Assembly: GCA_019313725.1 (NCBI GenBank)
Contig: JAFDAT010000021.1
Span: forward strand, 1 to 24,952
Direction of reading: 5' to 3'
DNA length: 24,952 nucleotides
Source of the DNA: Deltaproteobacteria bacterium
GTDB taxonomy: Bacteria > Desulfobacterota > Desulfobacteria > Desulfobacterales > B30-G6
The notes below the pieces were generated by a model. That model made no database searches and was not told the origin of the DNA. It saw nothing but the letters and a program-made list of their open reading frames with translations. The position numbers were made by a program, and so were the translations under genes. Positions 8,191 through 16,095 of this stretch are shown piece after piece; the stretch's first letter is position 1; every line of letters starts with the position of its first letter.

Positions 8191-8252
8191 ACGGCAGATC
8201 AAAATATGGCCTGATCTATGCCCGCCGGCGGTACCGGCAAACGCTGATTTAC

Positions 8253-8279
8253 TTGACTTTTCATCAATTAATAAATAAT
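8253..8279 (+). promoter_or_regulatory. Candidate promoter for the HU/IHF-holB block
   Basis: TTGACT (8253-8258) and AATAAT (8274-8279) with a 15-nt spacer, in the AT-rich part of the 204-bp gap after the NusG-like gene. About 110 nt of leader would precede the next start. The rest of the gap shows a short GCCGG/CCGGC hairpin at 8224-8238 without a T-run, and nothing else I recognise. Confidence 0.4.
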
Positions 8280-8394
8280 AGGGAATTGCATTGAGCCCAA
8301 GGCTGTAAAAACCGGAGGCTTCAGATCAAGGCAGACAAGGTTGAAGCAGCTATAGGGTTGAAGGTGACGACACCCTGTTCGGGAAGGAGGATAC

Positions 8395-8670
8395 ATGAAC
8401 AAACTGGAACTCATCTCCGTATTGAAAGACGAGACCCATATTTCGAAATCCGAAGCCGCTGAAGTGGTACAGATATTTTTCGACTACATGGCGGAGGCCA
8501 TGGCCCGGGGGGAGCGTGTGGAGATCAGAGGTTTGTGCAGTTTTTATGTAAAAACATATAAAAGTTATGTCGGCAGAAACCCGAAAACGGGAGAAAAGGT
8601 TACCATACAGCCTAAAAAGCTGCCCTTTTTCAAATCGGGAAAAGAACTGAAGGAGCGGGTTGACTATTAA
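8395..8670 (+). CDS. HU/IHF-family DNA-bending protein
   Basis: 91 residues, normal length. Such proteins dimerise and bend DNA, acting in the nucleoid and in replication or recombination. The N-terminal helical part (to about residue 40) is followed by beta-arm sequence with GRNPKTGEKV; Pro63 is the DNA-intercalating residue. The C-terminus FFKSGKELKERVD resembles IHF subunits more than HU. A strong AAGGAGG ribosome site precedes the ATG. The 3' end overlaps the downstream holB start by 11 nt, so the two are probably translated together. A second, more HU-like gene lies at 20033, and the two proteins differ clearly. Whether this one acts as an IHF subunit or a homodimer cannot be told. Confidence 0.92.
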   Translation: MNKLELISVLKDETHISKSEAAEVVQIFFDYMAEAMARGERVEIRGLCSFYVKTYKSYVGRNPKTGEKVTIQPKKLPFFKSGKELKERVDY

Positions 8671-9679
8671 TTTTGCGACCGGCTTTTCAGCCATACGCAA
8701 CCAGGAAACGGCTGTTCGCCGACTCACCGGTTTGCTTCGAAGCGGCAACATTCCCCACGCATTTCTTTTTACCGGAATTGACGGTATCGGTAAAAAAAAG
8801 ACCGCCCTGACCTTTGCCGGGGCTCTCAACTGCCAAAGGGTCGATGAGCAGGGCGTGGCGGAAGACGACGCGGTGGTACCGTGCGGGAAGTGCCGGCCTT
8901 GTAAAAAAATAGCCTCGGGACATCACCCTGACATCATCGTGGTAGCGCCGGAGAAATCCCGGATAAAGATTGCGGCAATTCGTGATCTCGGCCGCATGCT
9001 TGCCGTAAAACCTTATGAGGCCAGGCAACGGGTGGTGATCATCGACCAGGCCCAGGCCATGAATCCGAAGGCAGGTAATGCACTGCTGAAGCTGCTTGAA
9101 GAACCGCCGCGAAAAACTTTCCTGATCCTCACGGCCGGCAACACCTACAGCCTTCTGCCCACCGTCGTTTCGCGTTGCCAACAGGTAAAATTCAAACCGA
9201 TTCCTGAACATTCCGTGGTGACCCATCTTGAAAAAAAAGGCGTGCCCCACGAAGAGGCGGCAATATTGGGTAAACTTGCCAACGGGAGTTTCGGAAAAGC
9301 GGACAGCCTGGCCGACACCGATTGGGTAAACCGGCGCCAATGGATTCTCCAGGTTGTCGAACCTCAAGACGCGGGTAAAAAAGACTCCGGACAGGCTGTC
9401 CTGTCCTTGGCTTTTTCGGAAATACTTGCCCGGGACAGGGAAGCGATCTTGGATACGCTGGAATTCATGAAATCGTGGTTCAGGGATCTGGCGGTTGTAC
9501 GAGCAGATTCGGACAGGGTCGTCAACAAGGACCAGCTTGACCGGATCAGGCAGACCGCAAGACGCTACAGGACACCGCAGCTGCTTTCCAAAATAGATGT
9601 GCTGGAAGCGGCCCAAAAGAACATTGAGGCTAATGCCAACATCAGGCTGACATTGGATGTCATGATGATGAATTTATAA
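8660..9679 (+). CDS. holB: DNA polymerase III delta' subunit
   Basis: 339 residues. Delta' is the stator of the clamp loader that opens the sliding clamp for chromosomal replication. The AAA+ N-terminal domain has a degenerate P-loop GIDGIGKK (39-46) with Lys where Ser/Thr is needed, as expected for this non-hydrolysing subunit. The four-cysteine zinc module is present (C58, C75, C78, C81). Further family features are VVIIDQAQAMNPKAGNALLKLLEEPP and an SRC-like sensor motif (VVSRCQQ). The start is TTG at 8660, inside the preceding gene, with AGGAG 4 nt upstream, which indicates translational coupling; no nearby ATG fits. The order holB then ricT is shared with Bacillus and many other bacteria. 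Confidence 0.92.
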   Translation: MTINFATGFSAIRNQETAVRRLTGLLRSGNIPHAFLFTGIDGIGKKKTALTFAGALNCQRVDEQGVAEDDAVVPCGKCRPCKKIASGHHPDIIVVAPEKSRIKIAAIRDLGRMLAVKPYEARQRVVIIDQAQAMNPKAGNALLKLLEEPPRKTFLILTAGNTYSLLPTVVSRCQQVKFKPIPEHSVVTHLEKKGVPHEEAAILGKLANGSFGKADSLADTDWVNRRQWILQVVEPQDAGKKDSGQAVLSLAFSEILARDREAILDTLEFMKSWFRDLAVVRADSDRVVNKDQLDRIRQTARRYRTPQLLSKIDVLEAAQKNIEANANIRLTLDVMMMNL

Positions 9680-9692
9680 AACCAATCAAACT

Positions 9693-9720
9693 GCAATTTC
9701 TTTATTTTTTTTGAAATTGC
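9693..9720. repeat. Perfect 8-bp inverted repeat in the holB-ricT gap
   Basis: GCAATTTC (9693-9700) and GAAATTGC (9713-9720) flank a 12-nt T-rich loop in the 54-bp gap between holB and the PSP1 gene. The T-run is in the loop rather than after the stem, so it is not a standard terminator on the plus strand. It ends about 13 nt before the ricT start and could influence its translation. Confidence 0.5.
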
Positions 9721-9733
9721 CTGATGCGATCAT

Positions 9734-10537
9734 ATGAAAAAAATTGTTGGAATACGATTCAAACCGGCCGGAAAGATATATCATTTTGACTGTGGCGCTT
9801 TTGTGCTCAAACAGGGTGAACACGTCATCGTGGAAACCGAGAAAGGCCTCGGGTTTGGAACCGTGGCCATCCCTCCGGCACCCATGGAAAAAAAGCCGCG
9901 CGGCAAAGCGCTGAAAAAAGTTTCCCGTATTGCCAGTGAAAATGACCACCGCCGCAGGGCCAAAAATATTGACCTGGAAGTATGCGCCTATAAATTCTGT
10001 CAGAAATGCATCAAGCGATCCGGGCTTAAAATGAATTTATTTTCGGTGGAAAGCACTTTTGACGCCAGCAGGCTGACCTTTTTTTTCACTGCCGATGGCC
10101 GGGTTGATTTCCGTGAACTCGTCAAAAAACTGGTCAAGGAATTTCGCGTCAGAATAGAAATGCGCCAAGTCGGCATCCGCAACCAGGCAAAAATGTGCGG
10201 TGGTGTCGGCAGGTGCGGCCGAGAAATCTGCTGTTCCGCCTTTATCGAAAAGTTCGACCCCGTATCCATCAAGATGGCCAAGCAGCAAGGCCTTTCCCTC
10301 AATCCCACTAAAATTTCCGGACAGTGCGGACGCCTGATGTGCTGCCTCACCTATGAAAACAAGACCTATGCAAAACTCAGGGAAGGTTTCCCGAAAGTCG
10401 GTAAAAAAATCCAGGTTCAGGGCGAAAAAGGCAAGGTTATCCGGCACAATATCCTGGGCCGACGGATTTCGGTGCGGCTTGAAAGCGGTTCCGAAATCGA
10501 ACTGGGCGTAAATGAAATCAAAGCGCTCGGCAAATAG
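9734..10537 (+). CDS. ricT: PSP1-domain protein, RicT/YaaT family
   Basis: 267 residues. In Bacillus, RicT (YaaT) joins RicA and RicF in an iron-sulfur complex that modulates RNase Y processing of mRNA. Outside Firmicutes the role is poorly known. The PSP1 C-terminal region covers about residues 60-150. A cysteine cluster follows: CGGVGRCGREICC (C155, 161, 166, 167) and QCGRLMCC (C198, 203, 204), which is the family hallmark and likely contributes to Fe-S binding. The upstream ribosome site is weak, with the hairpin at 9693-9720 nearby. The gene sits between holB and metG as in many genomes, and metG starts 8 bp later. Confidence 0.9.
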   Translation: MKKIVGIRFKPAGKIYHFDCGAFVLKQGEHVIVETEKGLGFGTVAIPPAPMEKKPRGKALKKVSRIASENDHRRRAKNIDLEVCAYKFCQKCIKRSGLKMNLFSVESTFDASRLTFFFTADGRVDFRELVKKLVKEFRVRIEMRQVGIRNQAKMCGGVGRCGREICCSAFIEKFDPVSIKMAKQQGLSLNPTKISGQCGRLMCCLTYENKTYAKLREGFPKVGKKIQVQGEKGKVIRHNILGRRISVRLESGSEIELGVNEIKALGK

Positions 10538-10545
10538 GAGAACAG

Positions 10546-12459
10546 ATGTCTACCCCTTTTTATATCACGACACCCATTTATTATGTAAACGCCAAACCCC
10601 ATCTCGGGCATGCCTACACCACGCTTGTTGCCGATGTTGTCACCCGGTTTCACGACATGTGCGGGTGCGAAACCTTCTTTCTTACCGGAACCGATGAACA
10701 CGGGGACAAAATAGTCCAAGCAGCGGAAAAGGAGGGCTTGGAGCCCAGAGAATACGTCGATAACATCAGCGGTCTGTTCAGAGCACTCTGGCCGGAGCTC
10801 AACATCAGCAACAGTGATTTTATCCGTACCACCGATGCCGGGCATATTGCGGTTGTTAAACATATCCTTCAAAAAATCTACGACGACGGCGACATTTACT
10901 TCAGTGAATATGAAGGGCTCTATTGTTTCGGCTGTGAGCGTTTTTACACCGAAAGGGAACTCGTGGACGGGAAATGTCCGGACCACGAAGTTGCTCCCGA
11001 CATCGTAAAGGAAGCCAACTATTTCTTTAAAATGAGCCGGTACCAGGAATGGCTGATTGACCACATCAAAAACAACCCCGAATTCATCCGCCCGAAACGC
11101 TACCGCAATGAAGTTCTGGCCTTTCTCAGCGAACCCCTGGAAGATCTTTGCATATCGCGCCCCAAATCCCGTATCACATGGGGAATCACCCTTCCCTTCG
11201 ATGAAGAATACGTCACTTATGTCTGGTTCGATGCTCTCCTGAACTACATCTCCGCCCTGGGATACCCGGACGGTGAACGATTTAAAAAATACTGGCCGGT
11301 GGCGCAGCACATTGTCGCCAAGGACATCCTTAAACCCCACGGCATCTACTGGCCCATCATGCTCAAGGCGGCAGGGATTCCCGTTTACAAGCATTTGAAT
11401 GTTCACGGGTACTGGAATGTGGACCAGAGCAAAATGTCCAAAAGCCTCGGCAATGTGGTCGAACCCCTGCAGTTAAAAAATGTATACGGGCTGGATGCCT
11501 TCCGTTACTTTCTAATGCGTGAAATGGCATTCGGATTGGATTCAAGCTTCAACGAAGAGGCGCTGGTCCATCGTATCAACGCGGACCTTGCCAACGATTT
11601 GGGAAATCTGGTCAGCCGTGTTACCGCCATGATCCACCGATACTTCAATGGCCTTGTCCCGGCGTTCCATCCTGAATTCAAGGACACACCGGACATCGAC
11701 GTCAGGCAGCAGGCAGCGGTTGCCGTCAAGGCGTTTGAAGCCAATATGCAGGGCTTCGCCTTCCACAAAGCTACCATGGCCATCTGGGTATTCGTCGGCC
11801 GGCTGAATAAATATATTGACCTCAAAGCACCATGGGTTTTGGCAAAAAACCCATCGGCTCTGGGCGAACTGGAATCAGTGATGTACAACCTGCTGGAAGG
11901 CATCAGGATTATATCCGGCCTCATTTATCCGGTCATGCCCCAAACTGCGGCCACCATCCAAAACCAGCTCGGCCTGAATCCGGATGCGGGGCCGTTCTTT
12001 CGTCTGGACCGCCTCAAATCCTGGGGTGAAACCGCGACCGGGAATCGCGTTGAAAAATCCACCCCCCTGTTCCCGCGGATCGAGCTCCGTTCCGATGCCC
12101 ATGAGCAGAAAGCAGTGACCAAAGGCCCCAAGCTCAAACCGCAGATCTCTTTCGATGAATTTGGAAAGCTGGATTTGCGTGTCGCCACGGTTCTCAAAGC
12201 CGAAGCCATCCCAAAATCAAAAAAACTGCTCAAGCTCGAAGTAGACATGGGGGAGATACGTACCATCGTTGCCGGAATATCCCAAAGCTATGAACCGAAA
12301 GACATTATCGGCCGGCAAGTCATCGTCGTTGCCAACCTGAAACCGGCTAAATTGATGGGCGTCGAATCCAATGGCATGGTGCTGGCGGCTGTCGACCAAC
12401 AGGGAGCCAGCATTGCAGCCCCTGGAAGAAAAGTCGCCCCTGGAACGCCGGTCAGCTGA
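10546..12459 (+). CDS. metG: Methionyl-tRNA synthetase
   Basis: 637 residues. It charges tRNA-Met, supplying initiation and elongation. The class I motifs are normal: HLGH at 19-22 and KMSKS at 296-300. One zinc knuckle has C127, C130, C144 and H147, the single-zinc, His-containing arrangement that I recall from Thermus-type enzymes. The anticodon-binding helical domain covers about residues 370-510. A C-terminal tRNA-binding OB-fold (EMAP/Trbp111-like) runs from about residue 534 to the end and is used for dimerisation in this class. An AGGAG site precedes the ATG, 8 bp after ricT, so the two are likely co-transcribed. The intact motifs contrast with the altered ones in the CysS half of the fused gene. 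Confidence 0.97.
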   Translation: MSTPFYITTPIYYVNAKPHLGHAYTTLVADVVTRFHDMCGCETFFLTGTDEHGDKIVQAAEKEGLEPREYVDNISGLFRALWPELNISNSDFIRTTDAGHIAVVKHILQKIYDDGDIYFSEYEGLYCFGCERFYTERELVDGKCPDHEVAPDIVKEANYFFKMSRYQEWLIDHIKNNPEFIRPKRYRNEVLAFLSEPLEDLCISRPKSRITWGITLPFDEEYVTYVWFDALLNYISALGYPDGERFKKYWPVAQHIVAKDILKPHGIYWPIMLKAAGIPVYKHLNVHGYWNVDQSKMSKSLGNVVEPLQLKNVYGLDAFRYFLMREMAFGLDSSFNEEALVHRINADLANDLGNLVSRVTAMIHRYFNGLVPAFHPEFKDTPDIDVRQQAAVAVKAFEANMQGFAFHKATMAIWVFVGRLNKYIDLKAPWVLAKNPSALGELESVMYNLLEGIRIISGLIYPVMPQTAATIQNQLGLNPDAGPFFRLDRLKSWGETATGNRVEKSTPLFPRIELRSDAHEQKAVTKGPKLKPQISFDEFGKLDLRVATVLKAEAIPKSKKLLKLEVDMGEIRTIVAGISQSYEPKDIIGRQVIVVANLKPAKLMGVESNGMVLAAVDQQGASIAAPGRKVAPGTPVS

Positions 12460-12640
12460 GATTGCACTGTTTTTTGGGAACTTCATGGTTCGCGCAAGAA
12501 CGGTAGAACGTCGTGATTCATCAACTTTAGATCACTTGACACTTTGTATTTTTTTTTGGCAGAACCAATTGTCTCTGACCCCCGCAAAGCAGGATCTACG
12601 ACGGTCCCCAAGGACCCGCTTTTTAATACTGGAATAAATA
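12460..12640. other. 181-bp gap between metG and the PBP gene
   Basis: It holds a run of nine T near 12549-12557 without a convincing stem before it. A TTGACA at 12536-12541 has no acceptable -10 at the right distance. A small GGTCC-CCAA-GGACC hairpin (about 12603-12616) is followed by a short T-run and might be a weak terminator. No gene is seen. Confidence 0.4.
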
Positions 12641-14038
12641 ATGTCTTATTTGCTGAACAACCGGAATCGTGATACCACCGGCAACAATTGGCGAGCATAC
12701 CAGGCCAGTATGCAGCAGCCCCTGAAGCGCCGGCAACGTGCCAGAACCACGCTCAGACTGTTGCTCGTTATCGCCGCTGTAAGTCTGGGAGCCTGCGGTT
12801 TGTTCTTCTCCGTCAACGGATTCGCCCTTTACCGTTCAGCCCCCCCCCACGCCGCTTCAGAAACGGACAGGCAATTAGAAGCGGAAATACCGGACCCGCT
12901 TCAGGACAAGGAACGGGCCCGCAGTCTTCTCCTGCCGGAGATGCTCGTCAACCTCCGTGAAGAAAGCTTTTCCATGGAGATAGACGGTAGAAACCTGAAG
13001 GTGGACACCAGCCTCGATCCCGACCTGCAACGCTACATGCTGAAGAAGATGGATCGTGTCAATTCCCGGTTCATCGGCATCGTTGCCGCAGAGCCTTCAA
13101 CCGGCAGAATCATTCTACTTTCCGGATTCAACAAACAGGACCCTGACCTCGATCCCTGCCTCGACAGTAATTACCCGGCAGCCAGCATTTTTAAAATTGT
13201 CACCGCAGCGGCAGCAGTGGAACAGTGTGGTCTAACATCCGCTTCAAAGCTGCGCTTCAATGGCAGCGCCCACACCCTCTACAAACGCCAGCTCAAGGAT
13301 ACCGACAACAAGTATACCAACCACATCACCTTCCGGGATTCGTTTGCCCGGTCCGTCAATCCCGTTTTTGGAAAACTGGGCATGCTCTACCTCAACAAAA
13401 CACAGCTCGAAAAATATGCCGAGAACTTCGGATTCAACCAAAAAATAAATTTTGAAATCGATGTGCCGCCCAGCCACCTCAGCATCCAGGATGCCCCCTA
13501 CAACTGGGCGGAGATTGCCTGCGGATTCAATAACAGCACAACCCTTTCCCCGCTTCACGGTGTACTGCTGGCAGGTGCGGTCGTCAACCAGGGGGAACTG
13601 GTCGAACCTACCGTTGTTGACCGGATCCTGGATGAATCCGGCGGCACGGTATACAGCAGCGGCCCCCGATCCGTAAACAAGGCTATTTCGCCGGCAACCT
13701 CCCTGGTGCTCTATGACATGATGAAAGCCACCGTCCGTTCCGGCACGGCAAGAAAAACGTTCAAAGGGTATAAAAAAGACCGCGTACTCTCCCGGCTCAG
13801 CATCGGTGGAAAAACAGGTTCCATCTTCAACCGTAAGCATGACCTCCGGTTTGACTGGTTTGTAGGATTTGCCGAAGAAATCGAAGGCGGGAAAAAGCTG
13901 GCTATTTCCGTGGTTGTCGCCCATGAAGAATATATCGGCATCCGCGCCGGCCAATACGCACGTATGGCCATAAGAAAACATTTTCATGATTATTTCAGCG
14001 AAAACGATGAACAGGTACGCAGCCATCAGGCCGGTTGA
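12641..14038 (+). CDS. Penicillin-binding transpeptidase, single membrane anchor
   Basis: 465 residues. It is a DD-transpeptidase of the PbpA/FtsI type that would cross-link peptidoglycan in the periplasm. The active-site motifs are complete: SIFK with the acylated serine S182, SVN at 238-240 and KTG at 391-393. A basic stretch at about 29-38 is followed by one hydrophobic segment at about 38-60. The protein is short, about 115 residues between anchor and active site, so the usual large N-terminal pedestal domain is lacking. The segment contains LGAC, a lipobox-like sequence; a start at M24 (12710) would give a classic lipoprotein signal, while the annotated start gives a signal anchor. Neither start has a strong ribosome site. 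It overlaps waaA, placing it with LPS genes. Confidence 0.88.
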   Translation: MSYLLNNRNRDTTGNNWRAYQASMQQPLKRRQRARTTLRLLLVIAAVSLGACGLFFSVNGFALYRSAPPHAASETDRQLEAEIPDPLQDKERARSLLLPEMLVNLREESFSMEIDGRNLKVDTSLDPDLQRYMLKKMDRVNSRFIGIVAAEPSTGRIILLSGFNKQDPDLDPCLDSNYPAASIFKIVTAAAAVEQCGLTSASKLRFNGSAHTLYKRQLKDTDNKYTNHITFRDSFARSVNPVFGKLGMLYLNKTQLEKYAENFGFNQKINFEIDVPPSHLSIQDAPYNWAEIACGFNNSTTLSPLHGVLLAGAVVNQGELVEPTVVDRILDESGGTVYSSGPRSVNKAISPATSLVLYDMMKATVRSGTARKTFKGYKKDRVLSRLSIGGKTGSIFNRKHDLRFDWFVGFAEEIEGGKKLAISVVVAHEEYIGIRAGQYARMAIRKHFHDYFSENDEQVRSHQAG

Positions 14039-15293
14039 AAAAGCGGCTTTCTCGGTTTACGATATGCTCTGGCGCATAGCCCTGCCGGTCCTGCGCAAAA
14101 ACCGGCGTCTATCCGTAGGCTTTAACAACCGTATCCTCAGAAGCCCGCTGAAAGGCAATGCCGATATCTGGATCCAGGCGGCCTCGGCCGGCGAAGCGTA
14201 TCTGGCCTGGGAATTGCTCAAGTCCCTTCCCGGTCCGCGCCGGATTGACACGGTCCTGACCACCAACACGCTCCAGGGCAAGGAAATCCTCGATCTTGCG
14301 GTTGCGGATATCAACCGCCATGGCCGGCACATCGAAGCGCAGGTCACCTATTTCCCATTTGACATGCCTTCCCTCATGGCAAGAGCAGTGCACAGGGTCC
14401 ACCCTCGTGTCATGGTGCTGCTCGAAACTGAAATCTGGCCCGGTCTGCTGCTGGCACTCAAACAACACGCATGCCCGACGGTGATTGTCAACGGCAGGAT
14501 GACCTTAAAAAGCTTTTCCCGTTACAAGATATGGCCGGCTGTCTGGCCTCCCATCGGGCCTGACAGAATACTGGCCATCTCGAAGGAGGATGCCGGCCGT
14601 TTTGCCGCACTTTTTGGCCACAGCGGCGTGACCACGATGCCCAATATAAAATTTGACCGTGTCCAGAAAACCGATGATACCGGAAACGCCCTTGGCACCT
14701 TCGATTCCGTTGTCGAACGCGGAGTGGATTTTGCCGTACTCGGGTCGGTGCGCAGGGAGGAGGAAACCGACGTGCAACAGATATTGTGCGATCTGAACGC
14801 ACGCCAACCGGATGCCGTCATCGGTCTTTTCCCGCGTCATCTGCACCGGGTTCCCCATTGGCGGGACGTGCTCCACCGGCTTGATCTCAGCTGGGAGCTT
14901 CGTTCCGCCATCACGACCCCGGTCAAAGCGGGCCGGGTTATACTATGGGATGTTTTCGGCGAATTGAACACGGCCTACCAGCGGGCTTCAGCCGCCTTTG
15001 TAGGCGGCAGCCTGGCGCCACTGGGAGGGCAGAATTTCCTGGAACCGCTCATTGCCGGTGTGACGCCGGTCATCGGGCCGCATTGGAAAAACTTTGCCTG
15101 GATAGGCGCTCAAATAATCTCCCGGGGGCTTGTACATCAGGCGGATTCATGGCAGGATGTGTCGAAATGCATGGCTACGGACATGGCCCGCCCGGAAGAA
15201 AAGAAGACCGTAATAAGCAAGGCGGCAGCTTACATCCGCAAACGGCAGGGGGGCACAAAAACCGCCTGCGAGCTGATCATGAGTTACTTATAA
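14007..15293 (+). CDS. waaA: 3-deoxy-D-manno-octulosonic acid (Kdo) transferase
   Basis: About 428 residues. WaaA (KdtA) transfers Kdo from CMP-Kdo to lipid IVA at the inner face of the cytoplasmic membrane, building the LPS inner core. The N-terminus holds a hydrophobic anchor-like stretch (VYDMLWRIALPVL). The GT30 signature WIQAASAGE contains the catalytic glutamate E63. LLETEIWPGLL, the VNGRM segment and, in the second Rossmann domain, the VGGSLAPLGGQNFLEP motif are all family hallmarks. The start is uncertain: ATG 13986 and ATG 14007 are both in frame, neither with a ribosome site, and both overlap the PBP gene (by 53 or 32 nt). kdsB, which makes the donor sugar, follows after 7 bp. Confidence 0.94.
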   Translation: MNRYAAIRPVEKAAFSVYDMLWRIALPVLRKNRRLSVGFNNRILRSPLKGNADIWIQAASAGEAYLAWELLKSLPGPRRIDTVLTTNTLQGKEILDLAVADINRHGRHIEAQVTYFPFDMPSLMARAVHRVHPRVMVLLETEIWPGLLLALKQHACPTVIVNGRMTLKSFSRYKIWPAVWPPIGPDRILAISKEDAGRFAALFGHSGVTTMPNIKFDRVQKTDDTGNALGTFDSVVERGVDFAVLGSVRREEETDVQQILCDLNARQPDAVIGLFPRHLHRVPHWRDVLHRLDLSWELRSAITTPVKAGRVILWDVFGELNTAYQRASAAFVGGSLAPLGGQNFLEPLIAGVTPVIGPHWKNFAWIGAQIISRGLVHQADSWQDVSKCMATDMARPEEKKTVISKAAAYIRKRQGGTKTACELIMSYL

Positions 15294-15300
15294 CAATAAA

Positions 15301-16059
15301 ATGAATGCATTACCGGACTGTTACGGCATCATACCCGCACGCTATCGTTCCAAACGATTTCCCGGCAAACCCCTGGCGGAAATCCACGGCAAACCCATGT
15401 TCTGGCACGTCTACAAACAGGCTGAAAAATGTCATCATTTTTCCCGCATCGTGCTGGCCACGGACGATGAACGCATTTTTTCGGCTGCAAAAGCCCTTCT
15501 GGTTCCGGTTCTCATGACGGATGCAAACCACCCCAGCGGCACGGACCGTGTCCTGGAGGCTGCCAATGCCCTGGACGTCCCCGACGATGCTGTTGTCGTA
15601 AACATCCAGGGTGATGAACCGCTGATAGCGGTCGACATGCTCGATCGCTTGATTGCCCCCTTCTCCGCTTCTGAAATCCAGATAACCACCCTCGCAAAAA
15701 AAATTGGCAGCAAAGAAGCCGACAATCCTGACCGCGTCAAGGTTGTCATCGCGGAAAATGGTCAGGCCCTCTACTTCTCACGATCAAAAATTCCCTATTA
15801 CCGCGGAGACGCAGCGCAGACTTTTTACGGACATATCGGGCTTTACGCCTTCCGGATGGCAGCCCTGCGCGCCTTTCAAAAACTGGGCCCGGGCCGTCTG
15901 GAAAGGATTGAATCCCTTGAACAGCTGAGACTGCTGGAAAACAAAATGGCGATCCATGTCGTCATTACCGACCACTCCAGCATCAGTGTCGACACCCCCG
16001 ATGATTTAAAAACAGTCACCCGGATGATGAACCAGACGATGAACCAGACAATCAAATAG
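15301..16059 (+). CDS. kdsB: CMP-Kdo synthetase (3-deoxy-manno-octulosonate cytidylyltransferase)
   Basis: 252 residues, normal length. It activates Kdo with CTP to CMP-Kdo, the donor used by the WaaA encoded directly upstream. The nucleotide-binding motif IPARYRSKRFPGKPL is at residues 11-25, LATDDERI at 52-59, HPSGTDRV at 77-84 and NIQGDEP at 101-107, where the acidic residues bind Mg. The later motifs HIGLYAFR and ESLEQLRLLE are also present. The last residues read MMNQTMNQTIK, produced by a 12-bp tandem duplication, so the C-terminal tail is probably non-essential and recently altered. There is no clear ribosome site, and expression probably depends on coupling to waaA. Confidence 0.96.
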   Translation: MNALPDCYGIIPARYRSKRFPGKPLAEIHGKPMFWHVYKQAEKCHHFSRIVLATDDERIFSAAKALLVPVLMTDANHPSGTDRVLEAANALDVPDDAVVVNIQGDEPLIAVDMLDRLIAPFSASEIQITTLAKKIGSKEADNPDRVKVVIAENGQALYFSRSKIPYYRGDAAQTFYGHIGLYAFRMAALRAFQKLGPGRLERIESLEQLRLLENKMAIHVVITDHSSISVDTPDDLKTVTRMMNQTMNQTIK

Positions 16060-16084
16060 ATGATGAAACCAGATAATCAAAAAG
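16023..16084. repeat. Tandem/direct repeats at the kdsB-glmS-like junction
   Basis: GATGAACCAGAC occurs twice in perfect tandem (16026-16037 and 16038-16049). A longer imperfect copy follows at 16059-16084, where GATGAACCAGACAATCAAA becomes GATGAAACCAGATAATCAAA. The repeats cover the end of kdsB and the first in-frame ATG codons of the next gene. Confidence 0.7.
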
Positions 16085-16095
16085 GATATTATGCC

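Noticed and set aside
8227..8233. GGCGGTA, resembling the ops core recruited by RfaH, after the NusG-like gene
   Set aside because: Only seven bases match, it lies within a GC-rich palindromic stretch, and it sits behind rather than in front of a polysaccharide operon. The same seven bases also occur in the terminator at the window start.
12557..12572. TGGCA followed by TTG, resembling a sigma54 promoter
   Set aside because: The spacing between the GG and the downstream element is one base too long and the GC dinucleotide is missing.
13244..14026. 260-codon minus-strand frame opposite the PBP gene
   Set aside because: The opposite strand encodes intact SxxK, SxN and KTG motifs; the antisense product has low-complexity, unrecognisable sequence.
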